DNA from: DATDPM01 sp963841995
Lineage (GTDB): Bacteria; Pseudomonadota; Alphaproteobacteria; DATDPM01
Assembly (NCBI GenBank): GCA_963841995.1
Contig: CAWJEX010000004.1
Location: 62,001-126,000 of the forward strand
DNA length: 64,000 bases
Direction of reading: 5' to 3'
This document shows, piece after piece, positions 45,243-54,531 of this stretch. A program made the translations under genes and the position numbers. The notes below the pieces were generated by a model that was given only the letters and a program-made list of their open reading frames with translations, did not search any database and was not told the DNA's origin. The stretch's first letter is position 1, and every line of letters begins with the position of its first letter.

Positions 45243-47317
45243 CCGCCGATCAGCCTCGCCCATTCCTGCTCGGTCAGCATGGTGACACCGAGCTCGGCGG
45301 CCTTCTTGGCTTTTGAACCGGCATCGGAGCCGATCACCACGTAATCGGTGTTCCTCGACACGGAGCCGGCGACCTTGGCGCCGAGTTTCTCGGCCTTCGC
45401 CTTGGCTTCGTCCCGGGTCATGGTTTCCAAAGCACCGGTGAAGACCACGGTCTTGCCGGTGACGGCGGATTTGACCGTCGCCGCCTTGAAATCGGTAACC
45501 GTGATTTCGTTGTCGAGATCCTCGAGGATTTTCCGGTTATGGGGTTCCGCGAAAAAGCCGGCGATGTCATCGGCCATGCTGGCGCCGATGCCTTCGATGG
45601 CGTCGAGCTCCAGATAGGTTTCGCTGTCCGGGCGCTTGGCCTTCTGCATCGCTTGGCGCCATGCTTTGAGGCTTCCGTAATGGCGGGCGAGAAGCTTGGC
45701 GGTGGCCTGGCCGACTTGGTGGATGCCGAGCGCATAGATGAACCGGTCGAGGGAAATTTCCCGGCGGGCGTCGATGGCGGCGAAGAGTTTCCGCGCCGAT
45801 TGCTCGCCCCAGCCTTCGCGCTCGAGGATGTCGCGCTCATGGCGATGCAGCCGGAAGATATCCACTGGATTCTTGATCAGGCCGTCCTCCCAGAATTCCT
45901 CCACATGCTTTTCGCCCAGGCCTTCGATGTCGAAGGCATCGCGGGACACGAAATGTTTAAGTCTCTGGACGGCCTGTGCTGGGCAAATGAGCCCGCCCGT
46001 GCAGCGCCGAGCCACTTCGCCTTCTTCGCGCACGGCGAGGCTGTGGCAAACCGGGCATTTGTGGGGGAACGGGTAGGGCTCGGCGCCGCGCGGCCGCTTT
46101 TCCTTGACCACGCCGACGATTTGCGGGATGACGTCGCCGGCGCGCTGGACGATCACCGTGTCGCCAATACGCACATCCTTGCGCTCGATCTCGTCTTCAT
46201 TGTGGAGGGTGGCGCGGGAAACCACGACGCCGCCCACCGTGATCGGCTCCAATACTGCAACGGGGGTCAGCGCGCCGGTGCGGCCGACCTGAACAATGAT
46301 GTCGTTGAGCTTGGTTCGCGCCTGCTGCGCCGGGAATTTGTGCGCAATTGCCCAGCGCGGCGAGCGGCTGACGAAACCGAGCCTTTCCTGCCAGTCGAGG
46401 CGGTTGACCTTATAGACCACGCCATCGATGTCGTAAGGCAGATCGGCCCGGTCTTCGCCGATCTTGTGATGGAAAACGAGGGCTTGTTCGGGGGAATGAC
46501 ACAGCTTGGCCAGCGGATTGACGTTGAAGCCCCACTGCTTCAAGCGGTCGAGAAATTCCCAATGGGTCTTCGCCGGCATGGCGCTGGCTTCGCCCCAGGC
46601 ATAGGCGAAGAAATGCAGCTTCCGTTCGGCGGTGATCCGGGGATCGAGCTGGCGGAGCGAGCCCGCAGCGGCGTTGCGCGGATTGGCGAAGACCGGCTCA
46701 TCCTGCTTTTCGCGGGCGGCGTTGAGCTTGAAGAACTCGTCGCGGCGCATATAGACCTCGCCGCGCACATCGATGATCTCCGGCACCTGGCTGCCGGCAA
46801 GTTTTTTCGGGATGTCGGCGATGGTTTTCAAATTCACGGTGACGTTTTCGCCGACGATGCCGTCGCCCCGCGTCGCGCCCACCGTGAAGTGCCCCGATTC
46901 GTAGCGCAGCGAAATCGACAACCCGTCGATCTTCGGCTCGCCGACGATATCGATCCGCTCCTCGTCGCCGAGTTTGAGAAATCGCCGGACCCGGGCGAAG
47001 AATTTTTCGATGTCCTCGTCCTCGAAGCCGTTGTCGAGGGAGAGCATCGGCACCGCATGGGTGACTTTGGAGAATCCTTCGGCAACGGGTGCGCCGACCC
47101 GCAAACTCGGGCTGTCCTTTCGCACCAGCTTCGGAAAGCGCTTTTCGATCGCGGTGTTGCGCTGGCGGAGATCGTCGTATTCGGCATCGGAGATCGCCGG
47201 CGCCGATTCCAGGTAATAGAGCCTATCGTGATTGGCGATTTCCTTCGCCAGCCGCTCCAGCTCATGTTTTGCCTGAGCCTCGGTTAGTTTGGCGACGGGA
47301 ACTTTGTTGTCGTTCAT
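45239..47317 (-). CDS. ligA: NAD-dependent DNA ligase
   Basis: Essential ligase of 692 residues, sealing nicks during replication and repair. The adenylation lysine is K129 in EPKIDGLSI; the OB fold follows, then a four-cysteine zinc finger (CPVCHSLAVREEGEVARRC and a later GLICPAQ), tandem HhH motifs and a C-terminal BRCT domain (about 610-692). The length fits the family. Its start overlaps the recN stop by four bases and its stop overlaps that of the convergent pepP, so it ends the long minus-strand gene run. Confidence 0.97.
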   Translation of the reverse strand: MNDNKVPVAKLTEAQAKHELERLAKEIANHDRLYYLESAPAISDAEYDDLRQRNTAIEKRFPKLVRKDSPSLRVGAPVAEGFSKVTHAVPMLSLDNGFEDEDIEKFFARVRRFLKLGDEERIDIVGEPKIDGLSISLRYESGHFTVGATRGDGIVGENVTVNLKTIADIPKKLAGSQVPEIIDVRGEVYMRRDEFFKLNAAREKQDEPVFANPRNAAAGSLRQLDPRITAERKLHFFAYAWGEASAMPAKTHWEFLDRLKQWGFNVNPLAKLCHSPEQALVFHHKIGEDRADLPYDIDGVVYKVNRLDWQERLGFVSRSPRWAIAHKFPAQQARTKLNDIIVQVGRTGALTPVAVLEPITVGGVVVSRATLHNEDEIERKDVRIGDTVIVQRAGDVIPQIVGVVKEKRPRGAEPYPFPHKCPVCHSLAVREEGEVARRCTGGLICPAQAVQRLKHFVSRDAFDIEGLGEKHVEEFWEDGLIKNPVDIFRLHRHERDILEREGWGEQSARKLFAAIDARREISLDRFIYALGIHQVGQATAKLLARHYGSLKAWRQAMQKAKRPDSETYLELDAIEGIGASMADDIAGFFAEPHNRKILEDLDNEITVTDFKAATVKSAVTGKTVVFTGALETMTRDEAKAKAEKLGAKVAGSVSRNTDYVVIGSDAGSKAKKAAELGVTMLTEQEWARLIGG

Positions 47318-49065
47318 GCCGGTTCGCGGGCGGTCTGCTTCTTCTTGCTGGGGATGGCGGCGGGTTTCTTGGGCGCGGAGCCTTCGAGGAGCCGGTCGGC
47401 CGCGGCTCGGGCCTCGTCGGTGATCGCAGCACCCGAGAGCATGCGGGCGATCTCCTCGCGCCGGGCAGGACCAGCGAGGGTTTCGACGGTGACGGCGGTG
47501 ACGACCGCGCCGTTGCTGTGCTTGTCTTGCTTGGCCACCCGGAAATGATGTTCGCCTTCCGCCGCCACTTGCGGCGAATGGGTGACGACCAGGACCTGCA
47601 GAGTCTCGCCAAGACGCGCCAAGCGTTCGCCGACGGCAGCTGCTACAGCGCCGCCGATGCCGCGATCGACTTCATCGAAGACGAGGGTCGAAGGCGAGGC
47701 TTCGCCGGCCGCCGCCACCTTCAATGCCAGCAGGAACCGCGCCAGCTCGCCGCCCGAAGCGATGCGTTCGATCGGCCCCAGTGGGCTGCCGGGATTGGTC
47801 GCAACCTCAAAGGAAATCCGCTCGGCGCCGGTCTCGCCCCAGTCGCTTTCGGCCAACGGCGTCAGCCGCGTCTCGAACCGCGTGCGTTCGAGTTTCAGCG
47901 GCTTCAATTCCCCGGCGACCGCTTTGTCGAGCGCCGCCGCCGCTTTGCCGCGCGATTGAGAAAGGGCGCGCGCTCCGGCGACGAATCTTTCCCGCGCCAC
48001 GGCGGCCGCCTGTTTCAGCTTGGCGTTGCCGGCGCCCCGGCCTTCCAGGGCCGCAAGTTTCTCCGCAAGTCTGTCGCGTATTTCGGCGAGCGCATCGACG
48101 GCGACCCCGTGCTTGCGGGCAAGGGCGCGCAAGGCGAACAGCCGTTCTTCGGTGGATTCCAATTTGTTGGAATCATGATCCAGGGCTGCCGCCAGGGCGA
48201 GAATTTGCGATTCCGCCTCGGCGACTTCGATCGATGCGCGATCGAGGGCGGCCAAAGTTTCATCCAGCTTGCCCGGCGCTTTCGACGCCAGCGCGCCCAA
48301 GGTCCGCATGGCTGTGCGGAGCGCCTCGGAGACCGAACGCCCGGAGCTTCCGTTTTGGGCCAGCGCGGTTTGGGCGGCGTTCATGGCGCTCAAAAGCTGT
48401 TCGCGGTGCATGAGGGTCGCGCGCAGATTCGCGAGCCCCGCTTCTTCGCCCGGCTTCGGCTCCAGCGCCGCAATCTCATCGAGCTCGGCGCGGATCCGTT
48501 TTTCTTGGCCGCGCGCCTCGGCCAATTCGCGCTCGGAATCTTGGAACGCAGTCTCGGCCTCGCGCCAGGCCCGGAAGGCATCGCGCAAACTCGAGGCCTG
48601 CTTCTCAATCCTGCCGAATGAATCGAGAATTCCGCGGTGGTTCTTCGGATCGAGCAGGCCCTGTTCGGCGAACTGACCTTCGATTTCGACCAACAGGCTT
48701 CCGAGCTGGCGCAACAAGGTGACGCTCGCCGCCTGATCGTTGACGAAAGCGCGGCTGCGGCCGTCGCGACTGAGCACCCGGCGCAAAATCAGCGAACCGT
48801 CTTCGCAAGCGATGCCTTGATCGGCCAGCAGGCGCGCCGCCGGATGATCGTTTTCGATTTCGAATCCGGCGGTCACCGCCGCCGCATCGGCGCCGGGCCG
48901 GATGAGGGCGGCGTCGCCCCGCCCGCCTAAGGCAAGACCCAGCGCATCGAGCAGGATGGATTTTCCGGCGCCGGTTTCGCCGGTAAGCACACTAAGCCCG
49001 GAAGCGAAGGCGAGTTCGAGGCGGTCGACGACGGCAAGATCGCGGATCGCAAGCGAACGCAGCAT
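47314..49065 (-). CDS. recN: DNA repair protein RecN
   Basis: SMC-like ATPase of 583 residues acting in double-strand-break repair. Walker A is GETGAGKS (29-36); the middle (about 150-370) is predominantly coiled coil; Walker B is the C-terminal STLVFDEVDRGIGGAVAAAV with an ABC-like GGELARFLLALKV just before. Sits six bases after bamD and overlaps ligA. This ftsZ-lpxC-bamD-recN-ligA order is typical of alphaproteobacteria. Confidence 0.95.
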   Translation of the reverse strand: MLRSLAIRDLAVVDRLELAFASGLSVLTGETGAGKSILLDALGLALGGRGDAALIRPGADAAAVTAGFEIENDHPAARLLADQGIACEDGSLILRRVLSRDGRSRAFVNDQAASVTLLRQLGSLLVEIEGQFAEQGLLDPKNHRGILDSFGRIEKQASSLRDAFRAWREAETAFQDSERELAEARGQEKRIRAELDEIAALEPKPGEEAGLANLRATLMHREQLLSAMNAAQTALAQNGSSGRSVSEALRTAMRTLGALASKAPGKLDETLAALDRASIEVAEAESQILALAAALDHDSNKLESTEERLFALRALARKHGVAVDALAEIRDRLAEKLAALEGRGAGNAKLKQAAAVARERFVAGARALSQSRGKAAAALDKAVAGELKPLKLERTRFETRLTPLAESDWGETGAERISFEVATNPGSPLGPIERIASGGELARFLLALKVAAAGEASPSTLVFDEVDRGIGGAVAAAVGERLARLGETLQVLVVTHSPQVAAEGEHHFRVAKQDKHSNGAVVTAVTVETLAGPARREEIARMLSGAAITDEARAAADRLLEGSAPKKPAAIPSKKKQTAREPA

Positions 49066-49071
49066 GGGGAT

Positions 49072-50166
49072 CTAATAACCGGGATAAGGAATCCCGGTGA
49101 TCCCCTCGGAGCTATAGGGCGGTATGGCCGAGGCCGCGCCGGGAGAATGGGCCGGCGCATTGGCTTGCGTTGCATCCGGAGCCGGTCCGGCAGGCGGAAT
49201 GGGGGTTGCCGCGGGCGTCGTGGCCGCGGCAGCCGAAGCATTGGGGGGAAGGATGGGGGAGGCCGCTTTGCCGGCGGCGGTCGATGCCGCGGGAGCGGGC
49301 TGGTTCTTGTCCGCACTCTTGTCCGCGCCGTTGTCGGCGACTGCTTTCGGATTGGAAATCGCCGGCGGAACTTTGCGGCCGTCGTCAGTGACAAGATCGT
49401 AGCTGTCCTTGTACCAGTCGCTGCCCGGGAAATTGTAGCCGAGCACGGCGGCGTATTCCTGGGCTGCGTCGTGAACGCCCATCGCCGTGTAAAGCTCGCT
49501 CAGGCGCATGAGCGCCTCCGGCACATGGGATGTCGTCTGAAATTTGGTGACGACGGTGTTGAAGCGGTTGATGGCGGCGAGGTAATGACCGGTGTCCTGG
49601 TAATAGCGGCCGATCACCATTTCCTTGCCGGCGAGCTGATCGCGGACGAGAACGAGCTTCGGCTTGGCATCCGCCGCATATTTGCTGTTCGGGAAACGGT
49701 TGACCAGCTCTTCCAAGGCGTCGTTCGCGCGCTCGGTCATCTGCTGATCGCGGGCGACATCGGTGATGCGTTCGTAATAGCAGAGTGCGCGCAGATAATA
49801 GGCGTAATCGATGTTTTCGTGCGCCGGATGCAGCTCGATGAAATGATCCAGCGTCACCACCGCTTCCGCATATTCCGACGCGCGGTAATGGGCGAAGGCG
49901 GACATCAGCTGGCCCTTGGTCGCCCACACCGAATAGGGATGCTGGCGCTCGACTTCGTCGAAGTTCTTGGCCGCCTTTTCGTAGTCATCGGCCATCAGCT
50001 TATTCATAGCGTCGTTGTAGAGCTGCTCCACCGGCTGCTCAGGGATGATCTCTTCGTCTTTGTTACCGGAGCAGGCCGCCAAAGCGAGGAGAAGAAGAGC
50101 CAGAATCGACGGCGGCGCCCAGCGGCGCAGGCCGCGACACAAGGCCGCGTGGCGGATGCCGGCCAT
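49072..50166 (-). CDS. bamD: Outer membrane assembly factor BamD with an extended Pro/Ala tail
   Basis: Lipoprotein of the BAM complex that inserts outer-membrane proteins. ATG 50166 gives a signal sequence ending LALAAC with the lipidated cysteine at 32; a longer frame from 50208 adds 14 residues. Five TPR-like repeats follow (LYNDAMNKLMADDYEKAAKN, FDEVERQHPYSVWA, IDYAYYLRALCYYERI). The core ends near residue 275. The last ~95 residues are low-complexity Pro/Ala/Asp, absent from standard BamD (usually 240-290 residues), with a final GIPYPGY. Confidence 0.9.
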   Translation of the reverse strand: MAGIRHAALCRGLRRWAPPSILALLLLALAACSGNKDEEIIPEQPVEQLYNDAMNKLMADDYEKAAKNFDEVERQHPYSVWATKGQLMSAFAHYRASEYAEAVVTLDHFIELHPAHENIDYAYYLRALCYYERITDVARDQQMTERANDALEELVNRFPNSKYAADAKPKLVLVRDQLAGKEMVIGRYYQDTGHYLAAINRFNTVVTKFQTTSHVPEALMRLSELYTAMGVHDAAQEYAAVLGYNFPGSDWYKDSYDLVTDDGRKVPPAISNPKAVADNGADKSADKNQPAPAASTAAGKAASPILPPNASAAAATTPAATPIPPAGPAPDATQANAPAHSPGAASAIPPYSSEGITGIPYPGY

Positions 50167-50281
50167 CGGGGCCCAAAAAGGGCACGTTTTTCGGAACAGG
50201 GGGATCATCGGCCGCGACTATATCATGCTAAGAAAACCGGTCCACGAGGCTTTGCTGGCACGCCCAAATCGAGGGCGGGCC

Positions 50282-50316
50282 AAAAATTCGCCCCGGACCG
50301 CCCAAGGGTCCGGGGC
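50282..50316 (-). terminator. Rho-independent terminator after lpxC
   Basis: In minus-strand sense, GCCCCGGACC and GGTCCGGGGC form a 10-bp stem around a 7-base loop (50290-50316), followed by GAATTTTT. It separates lpxC from bamD. Confidence 0.75.
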
Positions 50317-50396
50317 TTAATTTTATAAGGGGAGGTAAGGCTTAAGCGATTTGCCGCTTGCGCGCTGTCCTATGCGTTCGCCGCCGGCGCCGCTTC

Positions 50397-51404
50397 CTAA
50401 GCGTTTGCCGCCTGTGCTGTGGGCTGGACGGGCCAAGCCTCGTCGTCGTTCAGTTCCACATAGGACCATGCCGATTTATCGGCGAACAAGGCGCGCAGCA
50501 ATTTGTTGTTGAGCGAATGGCCGGATTGATCGCCGTGGAAATGTCCGATGATCGGCGCGCCAGCGAGATAAAGATCGCCGATCGAATCGAGCACCTTGTG
50601 GCGCACAAATTCGTCGGTGTAGCGCAGACCGCCTTCGTTGAGGATCTTGTCGCCGCTCACCACGATGGCGTTATCGAGCGAGCCGCCGCGGGCCAGGCCG
50701 GCCGCGAGCAATTCGTCGATTTCATCGAGGAAGCCGAAGGTGCGGGCGCGGCAGATTTCGGATTTGAAGGTGCCATTGACGAGTTCGAACGCACATTCCT
50801 GGCGGGCCACGGCGGCGTTATCGAAATCGATGGCGAAACTGACGGAAAAAACATCGGCGGGCGCCAGCGACGCCGTCCGCTCGCCCTCGCGAACGGTGAC
50901 TGGTTTCAAAACGCGGATGGCGCGACGCGGCGCCTCTTGCTCCACGATGCCGGCGCATTCAATCAGGAACACGAAGGGCTCGGCGCTGCCGTCCATGACG
51001 GGAATTTCGCCGCCATTCACCTCGACCAGCAAATTATCAATTTCGCAGCCGGCAAGCGCCGCCATCAGATGTTCGATGGTCGCGACCGCAGCACCATTGC
51101 TCCCCAACGTGGTGCACATCCGCGTTTCGGTGACATGCCGCCATTCGGCGGGGATCGGCGCGCTGCCGGCGATATCGGTGCGGCGGAACAGAATGCCGCT
51201 TCCGACTTCCGCCGGACGCAACATCATCGTCACCTTGGCGCCTGAATGCAGCGCGGTGCCTGTACATTGAATTGAACCTTTGAGGGTTCGTTGCCGGGAT
51301 GAAATGCGGGAATGGGAAGACGTATGCGCGGTAGTGGTAGGCGAGACCCCCGCTGCGAACGAGGACACCTTGCGCTTCTTATTAACCAAACTGGAAACCC
51401 CCAT
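50397..51404 (-). CDS. lpxC: UDP-3-O-acyl-N-acetylglucosamine deacetylase
   Basis: Zinc enzyme committing UDP-GlcNAc to lipid A synthesis. Its core begins RQRTLKGSIQCTGTALHSG; zinc ligands fall in ATIEHLMAAL and FVRHKVLDSIGDLYLAG, and the catalytic histidine in IIGHFHGDQSGHSLNN. ATG 51404 (GVSSLVNKK) is preceded by AGGCGAGGAA; a start at 51479 would add 25 residues. Either way there is an unconserved basic N-terminal extension of 37 or more residues before the fold. It lies 150 bases after ftsZ and is followed by a terminator. Confidence 0.95.
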   Translation of the reverse strand: MGVSSLVNKKRKVSSFAAGVSPTTTAHTSSHSRISSRQRTLKGSIQCTGTALHSGAKVTMMLRPAEVGSGILFRRTDIAGSAPIPAEWRHVTETRMCTTLGSNGAAVATIEHLMAALAGCEIDNLLVEVNGGEIPVMDGSAEPFVFLIECAGIVEQEAPRRAIRVLKPVTVREGERTASLAPADVFSVSFAIDFDNAAVARQECAFELVNGTFKSEICRARTFGFLDEIDELLAAGLARGGSLDNAIVVSGDKILNEGGLRYTDEFVRHKVLDSIGDLYLAGAPIIGHFHGDQSGHSLNNKLLRALFADKSAWSYVELNDDEAWPVQPTAQAANA

Positions 51405-51556
51405 TTCCTCGCCTTTCTCGTCTTTTCTAAAGAACTGCGCCCCTGAGTAGGGTTTAACAACCTCCTCAGGAGCGCTCAAATCACTATTTGTTTCAATTTG
51501 TTGCGCCGTTTTCTAGGCGGCGAGGATTATGGTTACCCCAATCCTGGGGCTCCTCC

Positions 51557-52630
51557 CTAATTGGCCTGACGGCGCAAGAAGGCCGGAATATCGAGGATAT
51601 CGTCCTCCCGGGGCGATGGGGCCGCTGCGGCCCGCTCTAACCCAGTCAGTTTCGGCTCGATATGGGTTTCGGGCGCGGCACGGGTCTCGGCCGGACGCCG
51701 GCTCCACGCTCCTCCAGCCATCCGTTCGATCAGACTCGGGCTGGCCGAAGGCGGACGGACCGGCTCCGGGGTGCCATTCGCCATCGCCGCGGCGGCGAAA
51801 GGCTCGGGCGCCCGCATTGATTCTCGGGCGGGTTCCCGCGACAGCGTCGGTTCGCTGGCGCGGGGGGGGATGAACGGTTCCGGCCTTCTGATGGGTTCGT
51901 GACGGCCAACTTCCTGGCGGACGGCCTCCTGGACCGGTATTTCGATGGGTTTTTGCGCCGGTTGGGAAGCGACGGCGTTGCGGGTGAGCACCAATTCGGA
52001 TTGGGATTCCATCTTGACCGCCAGCGCCTCGCCCCGGCCGATGATCGGCGCGTTGCGGACGATGGCCGCCGCCGGCGATTCCGCCTTGAGCTGGGGCCGC
52101 TGTGCCGGTTGAATCCGGCGGTGCTCCGCGAAGAGCGCCACCGGCTGGGGTTTTGGTTGATTGGCGGCATTGGCGTCGATCCCGGTTGCCACCACCGAAA
52201 CGCGGATGCGGCCTTCGAGAGCGGCATCGCAAGTTGAGCCGAAGATGATATTGGCTTCCGGATCAACTTCCTCGCGGATCCGATTTGCCGCCTCATCCAC
52301 TTCGAAGAGGGTCATGTCCGGTCCGCCGGTAATGTTGATGAGCACGCCGCGGGCCCCCTTCATCGAAACGTCGTCGAGCAGCGGATTGGAGATCGCGGCT
52401 TCGGCGGCGCGGATCGAACGCTTTTCGCCGTCGGCTTCGCCGGTTCCCATCTGGGCCTTGCCCATCTCGGTCATGATCACGCGGATGTCCGCGAAATCGA
52501 GATTGATCAGGCCGGGCATGACCATCAGGTCGGTGACGCCGCGCACGCCGGAATGAAGGACGTCGTCCGCCATCTTGAAGGCGTCGGCGAAGGTCGTCTT
52601 TTCATTGGCGATGCGGAACAGATTTTGATT
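51557..52630 (-). CDS. ftsZ: Cell division protein FtsZ, C-terminal part (after frameshift)
   Basis: Second half of the tubulin-like GTPase domain, long linker and C-terminal peptide. It resumes as NQNLFRIANEKTTFADAFKM, followed by LINLDFADIRVIM, MGTGEADGEKRSIRAAEAAI and FGSTCDAALEGRIRVSVVAT. The linker (about 200 residues, Pro/Ala/Glu-rich) is typical of alphaproteobacteria, and the terminal DILDIPAFLRRQ is the conserved peptide that binds FtsA and other partners. The surplus base at 52631 is the only defect. Confidence 0.93.
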   Translation of the reverse strand, partial: NQNLFRIANEKTTFADAFKMADDVLHSGVRGVTDLMVMPGLINLDFADIRVIMTEMGKAQMGTGEADGEKRSIRAAEAAISNPLLDDVSMKGARGVLINITGGPDMTLFEVDEAANRIREEVDPEANIIFGSTCDAALEGRIRVSVVATGIDANAANQPKPQPVALFAEHRRIQPAQRPQLKAESPAAAIVRNAPIIGRGEALAVKMESQSELVLTRNAVASQPAQKPIEIPVQEAVRQEVGRHEPIRRPEPFIPPRASEPTLSREPARESMRAPEPFAAAAMANGTPEPVRPPSASPSLIERMAGGAWSRRPAETRAAPETHIEPKLTGLERAAAAPSPREDDILDIPAFLRRQAN

Positions 52631-53138
52631 CGGGGATGATGATCAGCGTATCGACATATTGCTGAAGCTCGTCGATCCCCGATTCCGCCACCCGCATGCG
52701 CTTGATCCCTTCGAAGTGGAAAGGCTTGGTCACCACGCCGACGGTCAGAATCCCCTGTTCGCGGGCGGCTCGGGCGATGACGGGTGCGGCCCCCGTTCCG
52801 GTGCCGCCGCCCATGCCGGCGGTGATGAACACCATGTGGGCGCCATTGAGGTGCTCGAGGATGTGATCCATCGTCTCTTCGGCGGCGGCGCGTCCCACAT
52901 CCGGGCGCGAACCGGCGCCCAATCCTTGGGTCACACCGACTCCGAGCTGAATTTTCCGTTCGGCCATGGATTGCGCCAACGCCTGAGCGTCGGTATTGGC
53001 GACGAGGAATTCCACGCCTTCGAGTTCGGACTTAATCATGTTGTTGACGGCATTGCCTCCGGCGCCGCCGACGCCGACCACGGCGATTCGTGGCTTTAGT
53101 TCGGTTGCCACTTCTGGCATCGACAGTTTGATCGTCAT
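52631..53138 (-). CDS. ftsZ: Cell division protein FtsZ, N-terminal part (before frameshift)
   Basis: GTP-binding half of FtsZ, which polymerises into the cytokinetic ring. It shows AVVGVGGAGGNAVNNMI (19-35), NTDAQAL at 48-54, the tubulin signature GGGTGTG at 110-116 and VTKPFHFEGIKRM. The frame is correct up to IIIP; then one extra base (C at 52631 on the plus strand) shifts it and a stop follows at 52602. Joined, the protein is about 526 residues. It follows ftsA by 120 bases. Confidence 0.95.
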
Positions 53139-53258
53139 ATTACTCTCCTATATTCAGGCTTCCCTGCCTGGGTTCCGGCGGTCCCGTCGCCGGTATTCTG
53201 GTTGCACTTGGTTACGAAATTCCGACCGTGGGCCGCGGCCGGGGGATGTTCAAAATTC

Positions 53259-54494
53259 TTAAAGGTTGTCACGGATCCAATGACCGATTCGGCCGATGAA
53301 GCCGTTCGGCTCCTCAAAGCTTGCGAAATCGGCGAAGGCCGAGCCGCTATTCGCCTGGGCGACGTGCAGGAGAATTCCCGCCGCCGTCGAGAAAGCTGGG
53401 CCGTAGGTGGACTCCGCCAGTCCGGGCATGGCGCCCGGCCGGCCCAGCCGGACCTGTTTGTCCAGGACCTGGCCCGCCATTTCGCGGACTCCCTGGAGTT
53501 GGCTGGCGCCGCCGGTCAGAACGACGCGCCGGCCGGCCAGCTTGTTGAAGCCGCTCGATTCCAGGCGCTCGCGCACCAGTTCGAAGGTTTCTTCGATGCG
53601 GGGCTGAATGACGCCGGTCAGCAGCGATTTCGGCACATGATTGGGCTGCGACGGGCTGTCTTCGCCGATGAGCGGAACATCGATGACCTCGTCGTGATCC
53701 TGGGGCGAGACGATGGCGCTGCCATAGAGGGTCTTCATGCGCTCGGCATGGGCCAGCGAGCAGGAAAGCCCGCGGGCGATATCGCTGGTCACATGGACGC
53801 CGCCGACCGGAACGCTGTCGGTGAAGACGACATTGCCGTCGAAGAAGACGGCGATGGTGGTGGTGCCGCCGCCCATATCGACGCAGGTGACGCCGAGATC
53901 AATTTCATCGGGCACCAGGCTGGCGAGACCGGAAGCATAGGGCGAGACCACGAAGCCGTCGAGATCGAGATGGCAGCGGGCGATGCATCCGGCCAAGTTC
54001 CGGATCGGCCCGGCGGCGGCGCTCACGAAATGCATGGCCACCCCCAGCTTCTCGCCGTACATGCCACGGGGATCGCGGATACCGCGGCTGCCGTCGATGG
54101 AATAGCCGACCGGGATTGAATGGATGAGTTCCCGGTCCGCCATCTGGTAGCCAGCACGGCCTTGGACGAGGGCGCGCTTCAGATCGCCGTCATTCACTTC
54201 ATGGCCGGCGATGGCGACTTCAACTTGCAGGGTATCGGAGCCGAGAAGACCGCCGGAGACATTGGCGAAGATGGCTTTGACGATTTCTCCGGCCATCTGT
54301 TCGGCGGCCTGAACCGCGCTGGCGATCGAGCTCTCGGCGCTTTCCATGTCGACGATGGTGCTGCCGCGGATGCCCTTGGCGGCATGATGACCGATGCCGA
54401 TCACCCGCAATTCGCGCTCGAGCGTCGCGACGAAACAGCAGACCTTCGTCGTCCCGACGTCGAGGGCTGCGATGATGTTATGCCGCGATTTCAC
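53259..54494 (-). CDS. ftsA: Cell division protein FtsA
   Basis: Actin-like ATPase of 411 residues that tethers FtsZ to the membrane. The phosphate-1 motif IAALDVGTTKVCCFVA is at the start; the SHS2 domain and VDMGGGTTTIAVFFDGNV are in the middle; the C-terminal NGFIGRIGHWIRDNL is the amphipathic membrane-targeting helix. GTG 54494 is chosen because AGGAG lies about 8 bases upstream and the family start follows; a longer frame from 54530 has no such support. 37 bases after ftsQ. Confidence 0.95.
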   Translation of the reverse strand: MKSRHNIIAALDVGTTKVCCFVATLERELRVIGIGHHAAKGIRGSTIVDMESAESSIASAVQAAEQMAGEIVKAIFANVSGGLLGSDTLQVEVAIAGHEVNDGDLKRALVQGRAGYQMADRELIHSIPVGYSIDGSRGIRDPRGMYGEKLGVAMHFVSAAAGPIRNLAGCIARCHLDLDGFVVSPYASGLASLVPDEIDLGVTCVDMGGGTTTIAVFFDGNVVFTDSVPVGGVHVTSDIARGLSCSLAHAERMKTLYGSAIVSPQDHDEVIDVPLIGEDSPSQPNHVPKSLLTGVIQPRIEETFELVRERLESSGFNKLAGRRVVLTGGASQLQGVREMAGQVLDKQVRLGRPGAMPGLAESTYGPAFSTAAGILLHVAQANSGSAFADFASFEEPNGFIGRIGHWIRDNL

Positions 54495-54531
54495 GGGCGG
54501 TTCTCCTTTCGTATCTGGATAACGTGCCACA

